DNA of 64,000 nt from Microplitis mediator (Eukaryota; Arthropoda; Insecta; Hymenoptera; Braconidae). The notes below the pieces were generated by a model. The model was not told the DNA's origin. It ran no database searches and saw only the letters and a list, made by a program, of their open reading frames with translations. Of this stretch, positions 45,964 through 59,462 are shown in pieces. The stretch's first letter is position 1. Each line of letters starts with the position of its first letter. A program made the position numbers and the translations under genes. Where the stretch lies: positions 3,495,879-3,559,878 of the forward strand of contig NC_079977.1 in NCBI RefSeq assembly GCF_029852145.1, given 5' to 3'.

Positions 45964-46984
45964 GAAATCAATGTCCGTATTCGGAATCCGATAATAGTTT
46001 AATCCCGATAATTGTTTAATCTATATACAGTTAAAGTAGAAACTATTCGACGAATTTATCCTGCTGAGTTTAACAAGTTATTTATGAGATAATTAAACTG
46101 GCTGACGCTTGTTGGCATTTCAATTGTAAGAATAAAATTTTCGATGTAAGAAATTACACTTTTCAGTTTAAATTGGATTGAAAAGAAGCTCTGTGTATCC
46201 TATATATTTCTGCTGTCTGTAGTCCCTGGTCTGGCCGAGATATCACGTAGACTGAGTGTTGCTACTGGGATCTCGTTTGGACGCTCGCCAGGTCACCTAT
46301 CTACGTAGATATTCGTCTTTTCGCCGCGACATGTTTTAGCGGCACTTGATAGATTGATGCTCGTCCCGAGTGACGGCCATGAGTAATCTGCATGCGCCAA
46401 AATCTACCAGTCGTACATTTGTACTGCGTCGTGGTGTTGCACGTTTCAGGCAGAACAAATTTATTAATTTGCCTGATGGCATTTTATTAATGAAGATGCA
46501 TTAGTCCATCTCGATTTTATTTATCATATTTATGATATTAACGATGAGACGACAGTCGAAATAAAAACAATCAACTACTTTTTAAAAAACTGATGATGTC
46601 ATGACTCAAAAATCAATTAGACAGAAAATTTTTCTGTTAACATTTCCATTTTTGAATTCGAAAGTCAACATTTCGGTTCCTCGAGTAAATTATACGAATA
46701 ACTTAATAGCTTTTTTTTTAATGGCGTCGATGGGGCATAACCTTCGTTATTTACTATGATGACTTGAACGCACACGCTTATTATCGTGCAACAAATCTTT
46801 ATTTTTAGATTCTTATTTTTATGAAACTTTTGTGTACTTTTTATAAAGTGGATTTGTGAATAACCATTTAGGTGTTTACAAAAGTCGCTTCACATAATTT
46901 TCATGTCTTTTTATAGTAAGACTAGTTTATGTTACACGTGCACTCACATGTGTCGCCTTTTGTATACTTATTTTTATGTAAATT
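45964..46984. other. Non-coding, GC-richer at 46.2-46.5 kb
   Basis: The stretch 46200-46480 stands out by base content (for example gtcacctatctacgtagat, cgtcccgagtgacggccatg). No exon is recognised on either strand. Confidence 0.35.
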
Positions 46985-47660
46985 ATGGTAACAAATTATT
47001 ATTTTAAACTTCTCGCTAAGAAAATTAATAATTTTCAAAAAAAGGGAAGTTATTGATTTCGGTCCGATTTTCGAAAATCGAATTTCTATCAGATCTTGAC
47101 ATTTTGAGGTTCTAGGAAGCTATTCTGACTCATTTCAAGATGATGTCCGAGTGTATGTATGTGTGTATGTTCGTACGTACGTGCGTATGTGAATATCTGT
47201 AAGTTTTGAACGGATGGAACGATTTTGATTGTCGAGGTGGCATTCGACGCGGCTTGTTAATATCTAGAAGCTGTGAAAAATTGAAATTGACCAGTAGGGT
47301 ACGTTCGGAGATATTCCAAAAATAAAATTTATTCAAAAATGTTTTTTTTGGATAACTTCTAAAGTGCTTGATGGATCGATTCCAAAATCTAATCAGCTCT
47401 AAAACTTCATAAGTTGCGTCGAATGCCACCTCAACCATCAAAATCGGTTCATTCGTTCAAAAGAAACCGTTAGCGAAAGAATTTAAAAAAATTTTTTCTT
47501 TTACTTTTTTTTTGAAATTTCTCAAAAACGACTGGATTAATCGATTCCAAAATATGTAGAACTCGACAAAACGCGTCGATTGCCACCTCAACCGTCTCAA
47601 TCGGTCTATTCGTTTTTAGGGCTGGCCCGCAGGGTCAACCGATAGACCGATTTTTTTTTT
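46985..47660. repeat. Dispersed repeat with inner inverted 'gaggtggcattcgacgc' segments
   Basis: cgattttgattgtcgaggtggcattcgacgc (47221-47251) is mirrored by gcgtcgaatgccacctcaaccatcaaaatcg (47416-47447), with a third related segment at 47575-47606. A gtatgt/cgtacgta-rich part lies at 47150-47190. It ends in gggctggcccgcagggtca, also seen at 40821. Confidence 0.6.
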
Positions 47661-49920
47661 CTTAATGCAAGAAATAGGTTCGACAAATGGCGTTCGATAT
47701 TTTTGTCATTCCTTTTGTAGTCCTCGATTATGATACTCGCGTACACAGGCAAAAAGAATCTCTTGGCGCCAGAAATATTTTTCATTATGAATCGAAGACA
47801 AAAATTTTTTTGAAGCGAGTAAAAATTTTTGGCGCCAAATCCTTTTTTTCTGTGTATGGCTTTTGTTCTTCTACGTAATGTGTTTTTTCTTAAGTCAAAA
47901 ATATATGATTTTTCCACTCAAGTGATGAAAGTACATCCAAAAAATTTTTTACTGAATATATCTTATATCTTCTGTAAATTTCAAACTAATATTAGATGAA
48001 TAATATGAATTGTCATCAAAATAGTATAAAATCTAAATTAATTACAAAAAATATAGTAACTACGGGAATCCGTCACATTTAACTGTAACTAATCTCTTAA
48101 GTTACATAGTATATAAAAAAATGTTGACATCGTTATGGTGTATTCATATGGGATTTTATATATGAGACTAGTAGCGGTAGTATAGTCTACGACATTAACA
48201 TATAACTTGAACGAGGAGATTAATCTGGCGTAAGCGCGTCGCGACGCTCAGCTAATGGCTTGACTGAACCGCGTGCCAGCATCTCAGGCCAACCAGACAT
48301 CGCGCATTCATCGAGCTACACTAACCATATACTACAAGCTACACAAGTGTAGTGTAGGATAGATGTAAAGTACGACGACGACGAGGGCTGAGTGATGAAG
48401 CGAGTGTGGAGTGAGGCCTATTTTTATGCACAACCAACAAACAGCCTCGTAGATCTCGTGACACGTCGTTAGTATTTTCCCCTATCTCTTCTCCTGAATA
48501 CTTGGATATATATGTCAAGTGTTTATTTCTACAGAAAAAAATATTAGGTTCAATTTGCCGTTCACTCTCGTATACACATATAATATATATATATATTTAT
48601 TAGTGATGTGAAATGACTGTCATTTTTATGTTCCGTCAGATCATCAGAAACTCGCTGACAATTGACGTCAAAAAATCATTTGGTCAATTTTTTATAAAAT
48701 AACTTCCTGGACTGCAAGTCGTATCACTCAACATAACGACCGATTTGTTTATTTAAAAGAATTCATGGAAAATTTCCTCCCACTTTTATTCAGATGCGAA
48801 ACGACGGTAAAAAATTTTTCGGCCAATTTTTTATAAAAGATTTTCTGGGCATAATCAAGTTGGCGCGGAAACCGCAGTTAGATTCAAAAATGACCGTCGG
48901 TCAATTGACATCAGTTGTCTGACATTTTCTCTGCCTTACATCACTAATATATATATACAGAAATTTTTTATCGCCCCAAAAAAAATTTTGTTTCCAATTC
49001 ATAATGCAAGAAATTTTTCGTGTCAAAAAACCCTTTTTTTTCTGTGTACGTGTTATAAAAACTGTTATTCAATTGATATTCGATAATTAACATTTTGACA
49101 CATCGCCGCAAAAAGTTTGAACTCCTGCCCTATCAGAAGTTGAATCTTTAAAAACTATGATTGAATTTGTTGTGTAAATATATAAAAAATATCCTTTGTA
49201 ATTTGTTACTATCCGATGTAAGCTATATTATTTATGGTATTTTTATATATATTTAAATAATTCATGGTGTGTATGTATGCGTGTAATGAATCCTCGGTAA
49301 TTTTTTTCCGTCTGTTGATATCAACCTGTCAAAAACAAAATTGATAGGAGCTAACTCAACTGTAAATTTCGCGGTAACTCGTTACTTTAACGCACACAAA
49401 CACACAAATACAATCACATGCTCTTTTCCACTTACTTAACTGACTAAAAGTTTATTACATTTTCTGCACACACGTATATATTGTGTAGTAGTGTATAGAT
49501 CGTTTGGTTTAAAGTCTGCAATGAAACCGACTGCTGAAGTTTCCAACGGACGCTGATGAAAGCCTCCCGGGCATTTACAAGGAAATACTCTGCGAATGTC
49601 AGAGGCAAATGATGGCAAACCAAGCGTATAAATGACGAGTGTATGCACAAGTATGAGTAATAGCATACCTCTGAAATTGTTGAGGGTTTAGACAGATTTT
49701 ATGTGTAGTTGTAGAGGTCAGATACATATTGTGAAGCGTAGATTTCAGTGGACAAGAATGAAGGGGATACCTATATGTTTCTATGCCACTGGTTATTCGA
49801 ATAATCCTTGTGCTTTATAGTGACGTAACTGAATTATCGGCGAAAAATAACTTGAATACTTCTGAGTTTTTGACGTTTTCAAAAAACTCTTATTTTTTAA
49901 ATCAATATTAACAAAATCAT
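47661..49920. other. Non-coding with MITE remnants; GC-richer at 48.2-48.5 kb
   Basis: caagaaa-type remnants at 47738-47858 and 48960-49050. An inverted pair around 48630-48920 (aatgactgtcattt... / ...gacatcagttgtctgacattt) suggests a small palindromic element. The part 48200-48480 is GC-richer (gcgtaagcgcgtcgcgacgctc). Frames at 49436-49666 (two overlapping, minus) are unrecognised. Confidence 0.35.
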
Positions 49921-50296
49921 ACACAGAAATAAAGGTATCTTGAGTCGAGAAAGTATTCCGAAAGACAAACGTCTTCGGGAACTAAGTCAAGATTCTCTTG
50001 AGCCAAGAATTCGTCTTGGTCCGAGATTTCTACTTTATCCGAAAAAGTTTTCTTGAATTAAGAATATTTACCTTCAGTCGATAACTTTTTTTTCCGTGTA
50101 AAAAATGTTGCATTGTTTGTATTGAAAGGATTGTGAGATACACAGAAAAAAATTATCGACTGATGGTAAATATTCTTGATTCAAGAAATTTTTTTCGGAT
50201 AAAGTAGAAATCTCCTCTGACTAAAACAAATTCTATTGGCTCAAGAGAATCTTAACTTAGTTCCCGAAAACGTTTGACTTACAAAATATTTTCTTG
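49921..50296. mobile_element. Head-to-head pair of 'acacagaaaaaa' MITEs
   Basis: 49921-50100 and 50139-50296 are reverse complements over most of their length (cgataact / attatcg, gataaagtagaaatctc, tcaagagaatctt, gttcccgaa), separated by 38 bp. The second is cut short at tttcttg. A relative lies at 34750-34915. Confidence 0.65.
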
Positions 50297-51052
50297 TGAC
50301 CCAGTCTGTGACAAGGCCCACCCCCACTAGAGGAGGAAGAGAAGGACATATAGCTATTTTCACCCTTCCCCTTACTATATCAATTATTAACCATCCGTAT
50401 GGTACGATTATTTTATGTAAACAATAATTTTTTTCGACATACAGCGTAATGAAATTAACTAAATATGTTATAAATAACGAATTCGCTCAGCCAATATTCC
50501 ACTATAATTTAGTATCATGAATTCAAGTATGTGACAAGTGTTAGAGTTGATAGACACGTGTATGATGCTTTCATCGGTAGTCAGGCATGTCGACTTAGTT
50601 GTACAAACGCACCGCTTAATATAATTGATAGTCATTCTAATGTTGGATACCACATTGGATTGGTAACTAGTGTACTATAGTACAAGAAGTGTATAAATAT
50701 ATATATACATATATATGTTGCAACTCGGTCGCAATACGAGAGATTTCCGGAACGAAACCTGACAGGCGTATCCCCTATATCAGGCTTTTCAACCGCTCCC
50801 TCTTGACAGTTATTGCAACGTTTCGAGAATACATATATCCGATAAAATTATTACAAGCAGCTGCGAGAGTTTTTCCCTTGGCGGCTTGGTTCAGCTCGTT
50901 CTCGGGATCCGGGTGTAAAAATTATTATGTTTCAAGAGCATCACACTCTACCACCCAGATTATACACTCATAACTCACTCTCAGCGGGGGCAAAATAACT
51001 TGGGCTTTTACATTAGATACATAACGTCACTCTAAATATATATATATACATG

Positions 51053-51100
<48 letters not shown>

Positions 51101-53743
51101 GGTATATTAATATCATTAAATTTTTTTTACATTTAAGTGACAGATAATTAATGAGGAACAACGGGTTGTCGACGTTGTTGAGACACCGACAATATGTTAG
51201 ATTCAACTAAAGATAAAGTGCGAGCAAGACATCTTCTGACATAATGAATGAGTGCTGCAGTTTATATACGTCGAATCCGAAATCCTCTTCCATATTATAT
51301 TATTAAAAATTTTTTTTTTCCCTGTATATTTTTATTTTATCTCCTGCTTATTCATCGGTCGTCACTCCATGTGTCACAATATACTATAGTTTGAAGAAAA
51401 TTGATGCTTGCTGGATTACTTGCACGATCCACAAGAACATTAGTATTCTTTGGTAAATATAACGATTCACATCAGCATTTTTTTCTACGGTTCGATTTAC
51501 TACTAAAACACCAACTTTTCCGTATTTGTATCAGATGTCAATTTATCTTAGCAGAAACTGAGTAAATTAATATCACTGAAAAGCGAAGTTGAAAGTCCCG
51601 TTATCTCCACATAAGGCCAGTAATAGAGTGCTAGGTATTTAGAAAAAAAACATAGTTTTTATGTTCCATTTTTGTTGCGATGCTATTAGAGCCGAATGTG
51701 TCTTTTAGCTGCATAGGGTCATTTTTACAAGGTAGTTCCTGCATTAGAAAATGTATATAATACATATATATTAATATCTGCAGATATAACATATCCTGTG
51801 TGCGAATATAATTCACGGTCTTGCGGAGATCAGCATACGTCGCATGTTATTTACAATTGGTTAGGATTTATGTGGATCTGGGCTGGATGAGGGTAGGCAG
51901 GAATAGGTTGGCTATATAGCTCAGTGGAGGTACTACTACAATATACCTCGATAGCACACAAGTAGAGGTCGTGGAGGGTAAGGAAGAGGGATATAACGGC
52001 GGCGAGCGAGCGATGCTCGTGGCCGCCTTGCCAGCCAATTCCCGGCGGCTCGCTATATTTACGAGAGCCATAAAGTAACGTGCACAGCCGCGTATATTGC
52101 CGCGTAAATATCAGCTTATGGAAATATAGAGCTCAATATCTGCCTGCCAGGTCGCCTTTCTTCCTTCTCGTTTTATGTATATATATAACGTTCAAAAGTT
52201 GCCCCCTTGCTACGACTTTTAGCGATGTTGTATCTATATATAGGTAGTTGATGTTGCGGTAACAATAAATTTTATTCCACGATGACGAGTTACGTTTTAA
52301 GGCTTATAATGTGCACACAATTCATTTATACCGCTTTTATGACGTTAAATTTCAGCCAAAGCTGTAGGAATATAATAATTGGCTGAAATAAATGTATGTC
52401 ATTTCTTTGAATTAACAATTTATTTATCGCAAAAAAGTCCCCGACGAAACACGTTGCGTTGCGTGATGGCCATTCGCTGCTCGTGTATATAAATTTATAG
52501 AATCTGAACTACGTGGTTAGTGCATTTATAGACTTATCGCTTCTCATTTAAGAGTCAGCTGGCAATTAATCGAGATTTACGGTTGACATGTCGGGTTTAT
52601 TAATTTCGTTGGCAATATATATTATTAAGCCAGTCTGCAGTAACGATTCGGAGGTAAAGTCTGTTAAGACCCCTCTTGTCTTCTGACGAGTGTCAAGATA
52701 GGATCAATCATTTTGTTTTATTTTTTATCTTGAAGAGACAGCTGCTAAGCGCTTAATGTCTACACTGTCTTTCGAGGGGTTATACTGTAAAATACATGAG
52801 CCATTTACTCTTGACTGTGCCGCTCGACGTTAAGACTGACTCAATGGGTTCGGCTCATTAAAATTGAACGTCAGACAAACCTTCATTAAAAGAATTGAAG
52901 AAATGTAGGCGTTACATGAAAAATCTAAAATACGGTGGGCGCCAAAAGCTTTTTCGCGTGTGCCCAGCGTTAATCACGTTTACGCCCTCTGTCAAACGAA
53001 CCCATTTTCAACACCCCTATTCCAAAGCTCGAAATAAGATTCACCCTCTATTGAATAATCGTAATAATTCTTATTCTATATGTATATAGATATGTATATA
53101 TACTCAGAACATCGACGAAAAGATAAATAACATAGTATAAGACGTCTTGAATTAATCTCAACGTGCCGGCAATTTGTTTCCTAAAGCATTTTACAACAGC
53201 TAACGGTTACAAATTATCGCCCGGTCTGTTGAACTTCTTACGAGTATATCCATTTAAGAATCTTGCTGACTGCACCAACGGAGTTATACACAGAAGGTAT
53301 AGTATGAAAATATATATGTATATATATTTATGTTTATATGTTTATAGGGGAGTTTGGTTATAAAGAATCGAGTGTGCTCCTAGTGAAACGTAAATAACGC
53401 GACTTATTGTCGGTCCCGTAGAGATCCCAGGGTCATTAACTCTATATCGCGGATCTTGGGTCGCAGCGGGTGTCGTGGTATAACCCTCAACCGCGATTGC
53501 GCACGAGCGAGCACCCCGATACTTGGTTCTGGTCTTAGTTTCTCTTTTTATTTTCCTACGGTATCCCGCTTGTACAATACAATGCGGGCTAATGATGCCT
53601 CCAAGGCGGCGTGTGTGGTGCAGCCATGTGGCATGTCAAGAGAAAAAGAGAACGACAGACAAGCTTAATATGTATTTCTCAAGAGTGGTTCTACAACAAG
53701 CCTGAGGAATCGCGATGTGCATCATTCAGGGCTGTAGCACGTC
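50297..53743. other. Gene-free stretch with GC-richer islands
   Basis: TA-rich tract at 51046-51099; GC-richer parts at 50740-50920, 51840-52150 and 53400-53640. No exon with family resemblance. Frames such as 52071-51868 (minus) and 53456-53668 (plus) are unrecognised and lack splice support. The last part may be the 5' UTR of the candidate exon at 53744. Confidence 0.35.
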
Positions 53744-53828
53744 ATGAACCCACTGGAGAACACCACAGGGGACGATACTTTATCACTCGTCAATGCTGCT
53801 AATACTACCGTCGCTGCAACCTCTCCGG
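53744..53828 (+). CDS. Candidate first coding exon, N-glycosylatable N-terminus (unknown protein)
   Basis: An ATG with a purine at -3 opens a 28-codon frame (starting MNPLENTTGDD) that ends at a good donor (CCGG|GTAAGC). It carries two N-x-T sequons (NTT twice) and no signal peptide or charged cluster, as seen at the extracellular N-termini of many rhodopsin-like receptors. It lies in a GC-richer island whose upstream part could be 5' UTR. I found no following exon with membrane segments inside the window, so the rest would have to lie beyond 64 kb. Chance remains a real possibility. Confidence 0.28.
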
Positions 53829-56800
53829 GTAAGCTAATCAACGTCTCAATATGTTTGCCTCGGGTCTCACTCTTTTCACTCGCATGGTCTGTACCATGTC
53901 GTCAACGATTCCTGGTGAGCAGTCGAAAACTCTTGCTCGTTGATGTTGGTCACTCAACCCTTTAATCAATTTTAAAGTATTTTTAAATAGATTTCACTTT
54001 TAGAAAACTAGACTTCATCTCCCTGATTACCCTTGCGTACGAGGAAAACTCTCTAACCCTAACGTTTACTTAGACTTTCTAAATTGATGTTACAAAATCT
54101 GTCGAGTCAATATATCATGACTAAATGATCGTACTAGTTTAGAACTGTATATCATACAAGTTCTGAGCAAATCTAGGAACTATAATTTAGGTCACTAAGT
54201 AAATTATCCTTTGGTACCAATTTAAGTATTTTTGTTGGCCACCAACAGTGGCTACAAGCAAACATTTAGGTAATGTAGCAATATATTGCATGAAAAGGTT
54301 AAAAGATAAAACCTCTCAAAGAATCCGTTGATTTCTTTTTCGGCCAAAAATTTTGCTGAGTATTATTTTGAAAAACTAAATGAATGACATGATTTGGCAG
54401 AACTTTGCTACATTGTATTGTATATATATACTGTGTGTCCATATAGCTGTAACTATAAGTTGGCGCAATATTGTCCAAAAGAATAAGAGCCAAGATGTAT
54501 ATAACATAAGTGTACGTGTATAAAGAGTATTAGAGAAAAAGAAGAGTCGAGAGCCCCATCAGACATTGGACTACACCAACTGGTGCTGTTTTAGAGCTTC
54601 AGGTTCTTCGACAAAGTGCTTCCAACAAAAGTACACTCAGCACAGTAGAGAAAAGTCCATATAAGAAGACTCAACTCACAATATCCATGGAAAAGATCGT
54701 GCTATTGCAGCTCTCTGCTGGGTTTTTGTAAGATCACCATTACTAGAGGATGAGAGGGCGTGCTCGGCTGACCACACCAAAGTATACCACACACCGGACA
54801 CAGCAATACCAAAGCTCGCGAGTTTGGCGTTTTACGGTGCCATTTCTACAAGATGGTGCGTGATAATGTGAAAGCTTACCGGGAAAAAGCAATTTCCAAC
54901 TCGGAACCCAAGACACTTTGCGGATTTTCATTTTCTTCTCCTGTTTTATTAGTATATTTTATATTTTTTTCTATTTCCTCATTTTTATTGTTTTTTTTTA
55001 TGCTACTTAATTGTTCACTCCTACCCGTTCATGTTGATAAATTTTATCGACTTTCGATTCGTTTGCAGGTATTCCAAAAGTATATTGCCCGCGATGTGTC
55101 ATGTAACCGACGATACATGGACACATTAAGAATAGTATATAGTGTACGACGGGGGTATGAGTAGCTGGCGAGTACCGAGAAAGCAGCCATGGTATGTGTT
55201 GGTTGCTAGATATAAATTTTCTGATATTCGACCGTTCGTGTCATTTGAAATGGGGTAGTTTTCTCGGGACCTAATGGTTATTGCCTTTCTCAGCGGACAT
55301 ATTGCGTTCCATCCAGTGCAATGTGTGCGGCCGATATATCACAGTTCACTCCCTCTCACACTCTTGGTTCAGTTTAAGCGACATTGGCGTATAAGTGTAA
55401 TACATATACCATACTATAGGGTAGCTTGCCGACACTGTATGCGGACTAGGTTCCTAAGTCGATAAAAGAGAGCAACCGAGCTCTAGATCTCTTTTTCCGT
55501 ACATTTTCATTGATGCAACCGTATAAATACGTGTATTTGGGTGTACATGTATAATTTCTTAAAGAAAAAGAGATAGTCCAGAAAGAAGAGACGAAGACAA
55601 AATAGCTATCGAAAAGCACTCTCGGAATCAGCTTTCTCGTGCTTCGCAGCAGTGGCGGCGGTTAAGTCTCGACGCCAGGCTTGAGACGGCAAGTGGCTGA
55701 GGTGTGGCCGCGGAGTTGAATTATTGCAAGCTGCCCGCCATTCATACAGGATGCATGCTTCGGTCGTGCCAGTAAATCTTGACGCTGCCTCAGCCCTCGA
55801 CTTAGCGCTACCATTCTCGAACAACGCCGCTTGACATTATTATTATGGCCTTACCAACAAAATTGAATTACGGATTTTATGATTTCTTCTTTTTTATACA
55901 TGTATATACGTACACATATGTAATTCTATACATAGTTTTATACCAGGGTATTTAAGTGGTCTTGTGTATGGATTAACATTTACATAACCATGAATCCCTA
56001 ACCTTACAGAATGCATGTAAAGGACATCTTGAATTCAGTTTTTAATTAAGAACCGAAATTAAAGACTTGGATGTTGGCGAAATTCGTCCGAAATTTGTCA
56101 GCCAATCCACACTTGTCATGAACTCATTGTTACTTACTGTTCTAATTTTTCCACTAATGCCGAAAGTTGACGAATGATCGAAGTATTACTGCATACTCAA
56201 GTGAAAGTACATTATTCCTTGCTAACGGTTTGAAAAATGTAGAAAAAGATAAACATGCATCCGGTATTTTTTGTTTTTTGACAAATAATAGGGAAGTAAA
56301 GCAGTAGCACGCGTGAGTAAAATATATACACGAGTATATATTCTGACGCACAATTGCTAAGATTAGATATCAAATTTTATCTAGTCATTTCGATATTATA
56401 TTTGAACGACGGTCAAACGTTTCTAATAAAAAAATTACAAAATATATCATGTTGGCAACTCGACCATCTTCCAATTTAAGCTAAATCCTAGTTTTCATCC
56501 TCAGAACTGTAAGATGTTCTATACGAAAAGAACTCGAGATAAGATTGGAAAAGTTATATGAAAGGGCAACTTTAACGGCTATATAACCATTACGCCGTCA
56601 ATAAAGTAGAATCTAGTGTCTTAACGGCCTGGAACAAAATTCCGGATATAGCTACCATATATTCCAATAAAGTTAAACACGACGTCCGGAGTCCTATGTC
56701 CGATATCTCTCACGACTACTTTGTTTAAATGAGCTTTCATTGGATGATATTACTATTGATAAGATTAACATTAAGACATAAATAACTTATTTGGACATTA

Positions 56801-57511
56801 CGTTTATTTGGTTGTTGATACACAATGAAAGGTATATTTTATTCCTACTAAAGCCAACGAAAAATTTGGGAAATATCTTAGGGGGCAGTCCTAAAACTCT
56901 CAGCTCGAAAAAGCTTGAACACGATCTGCGAGGCATATATTTTTCCGAGCTCCATATAAGAGTTTTTCTCCCAAGTTGAGACGAAGATTCGAGGATTTCA
57001 AGAACTGTCTTCAATAAAATGACATATTATATAAATTATTTTTTATTACTTTGAACATTTGATGTAGAAAAGTTGATAACTTATTTAGGCAGTTTTATAA
57101 TATATCTGGCGACGATCAAAGCCAAAGAAAAAATCCACTTTAGCCGTAAAAAAGTGTTTATCAAGTACTCAAGTCGCTTTTAACGCAATGAATTTAGTTG
57201 AAAACTAATGCAAAGAAAAGAGAGAAACAGGTTTGGTGGGGAAAAAAGGTCATCGTCCGTCGCGCCTAGAGGCATACCAACGTCAAAGTGTAGTGTGTGC
57301 GTGACTTTTTGATTGAAAAATGCAAGAGACGAAGTGGGAACAAGAGGAGAGCAACCAAGCCTGCAAGCAAGCGGGAGATGTATATAAAGAGCGCAGAACA
57401 AGGAGAGAATGAAAGTATACGAATTCAAGTTAAGAGAGAAAAAGTTATATGCATGCACGCTTGTGCCGCTTGAGGCGACGTTAGCCATAACTTACCTATG
57501 GGACTGACAGC
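53829..57511. other. Gene-free stretch
   Basis: GC-richer parts at 54580-54860, 55270-55480 and 55610-55850. The frame 54853-55164 has a splice-acceptor-like tttgcag in its middle (55062-55068), but phase does not match the exon at 53744. The minus frame 55824-55606 is alanine/arginine-rich and unrecognised. Confidence 0.35.
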
Positions 57512-57779
57512 TTGCATAATACCCGCGAAATTGGTTTTATAAGACGATGCCAAGCACTGCTTCACAACAATGCCATAAACGCTCGGGGTAAATTACGACT
57601 CAGTGGCGTAACAACAGACGCGCTGAAGAATAAGACTGCTTGGCCGCAGGGGGCTGTACACTATACACCAGTTGTGTTATTACCAGAGTTCACTCAACAA
57701 CTAAACGTACACCGTCTTCCTACACCAATAAGCATTTCCGATTTAATAATAGCTGTAGCTTTAAGTCATTAATTTTTCA

Positions 57780-58055
57780 ATTTTTTATTTATTCTTTCAA
57801 AACATCGGATTTTTATTTACTGTTCAACCTTGTGTTCCTTTGATAATTAATTGACTTTTATATTTGTTCAACATCACCCAAATTCTGTTGCCCCATCGAC
57901 TTTAAGACATTTTTATTCAAGCCATTATGTGATCGCATGTGTATTAAGACCATTGTTTTATTGCACCATTGGAAATTTTACAATGGCTGTATACAAAAGC
58001 AACTCCATGGAGCAAATATACTGCAGCACATGTAAATAAATAAATAAATAAATGA
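57780..58055 (+). mobile_element. Possible 3' end of a LINE
   Basis: Ends in a (TAAA)n tail (58032-58053) after an attttattgcaccattgg... type 3' UTR-like sequence with a small inverted pair (ccattggaaattttacaatgg). The reverse transcriptase signature is not visible, so this rests on the tail and resemblance to LINE 3' ends. Confidence 0.35.
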
Positions 58056-59165
58056 ATGGATGTGAGAGGTGATTTATCGCTCAACATTAATGGTACAACT
58101 TCTCGGTTGCACAAAATTAATACTGTTTAAATCTATCATAAACACACAAAAAAAAGTGTGTGTGTCAGCTCAGACGCACGATTGGAGTTTACTCCTTCAG
58201 ATCGACTGTTTAAAAAGGCACAGAATTGAAGGCTTACTAGTCTAAGAAAAAGGTTAATACCATATCAAATGGTAAATAAATAAATCAATGAAGATATCTA
58301 AATAATGTATTTTTATTCTATTGTCGAGAAGTTAACTTCCTGCGAAGATTAGTTACAGGTCTCCTAAAAATGTAGTTGATAGCTTAAACGATCCGAAATG
58401 GCATCTAGAAAAAGACGTTTTTTGAATTTTTTTTGGAAAAATAAAATTACAATTGTTATGAACAAAAAACCGTTAAAAAAAATAGCCGTCCAGCTTTTTG
58501 GCAAAATCTCAAAAAGTATAAGGAATAGCTCAAATATTAAAAAAGTTTCTGGAAGAGCAGAAAATTTTAGTAAAAAAGTTCTCGACTCCACGAATTGTAG
58601 CTCCAATATTTATAATTTTAATTTAACATTGAAAATCAGCTTTTGCGCGGCAGTTTCGACATGCGCGCGCCGCCACTCTAGTAAGCGTAGTTTTTAAATA
58701 ATTTTTTATTGCAATTAAATATCAATTAAAAAATTTGAAAACATTCTGGTGTCATCTAGACACTTCGAAGAATATGATTTCGCAGTAATAAAAGTTGCAT
58801 CACCATTTTTCAAAAAGTAATTCAATTGTAAATCAACATTTTTTTTACGGGTTTGTGTTGTCATAAAAGGCGGCATAAAAGTTTAAATAACTAATCTATA
58901 AATTTTATGTTTCTTAGAGCCCTTTTTATAAACATACTCAATAAGATGACAGTACGAAAGTTTATACAATATTTTGATTTCATTAATTATTAATTTTTGA
59001 ACTACCAAAAAAATTAAAATAATGTATGTTAAATATTTTTTTTTTTCAATTTTAAGCTACTACTGATTTCATATTTTTGTTACGCATTATGTGATTACGT
59101 TTCAAATTTTTTCCATACCGGGCTCCTTATATGAAAATCGATTCTTAAGGAGTAAACTCCAAAAA
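58056..59165. other. AT-rich, no gene seen
   Basis: The overlapping frames 58398-58697 (plus) and 58606-58364 (minus) are lysine- or phenylalanine-rich products of A/T runs. Confidence 0.4.
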
Positions 59166-59462
59166 TAGAATTATCGCCGGTGGAATTCTCTGGAAATCCC
59201 AGAGACATCCCATAGTAATCCCATAGCAAATATAGACCCAGCACTCGGAAATGTGAAAAAAAAATTCTCGCCAGTTGAATTCTCTGAAAATCCCAGATAA
59301 ATCCCAGAGAAATCCCATAGGAAATATAGACCCAGCACTCGGAAATGTGAAAAAAAAAAGAATTATCGCCAGTTGAATTCTCTGAAAATCCCAGAGAAAT
59401 CCCATAGGAAATATAGACCCAGCACTCGGAAATGTGAAAAAAAAATAGAATTATCGCCAGTG
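59166..59462. repeat. Minisatellite, about 95-bp unit, just over three copies
   Basis: Unit marks atcgccag(t)tgaattctctg at 59173, 59267, 59364 and 59453, giving periods of 94, 97 and 89. Each unit holds cccagcactcggaaatgtgaaaa. Short inner repeats of atcccatag and atcccagag vary in number among units. The minus-strand frame rich in GFLWDF is a product of this repeat. Confidence 0.85.

Noticed and set aside
54853..55164. 103-codon frame with hydrophobic middle
   Set aside because: The hydrophobic part comes from a poly-T tract before an acceptor-like site; phase does not fit the candidate exon at 53744 and the end is not family-like.
59145..59405. Minus-strand frame with repeated GFLWDF
   Set aside because: A product of the minisatellite unit and not a repeat protein.
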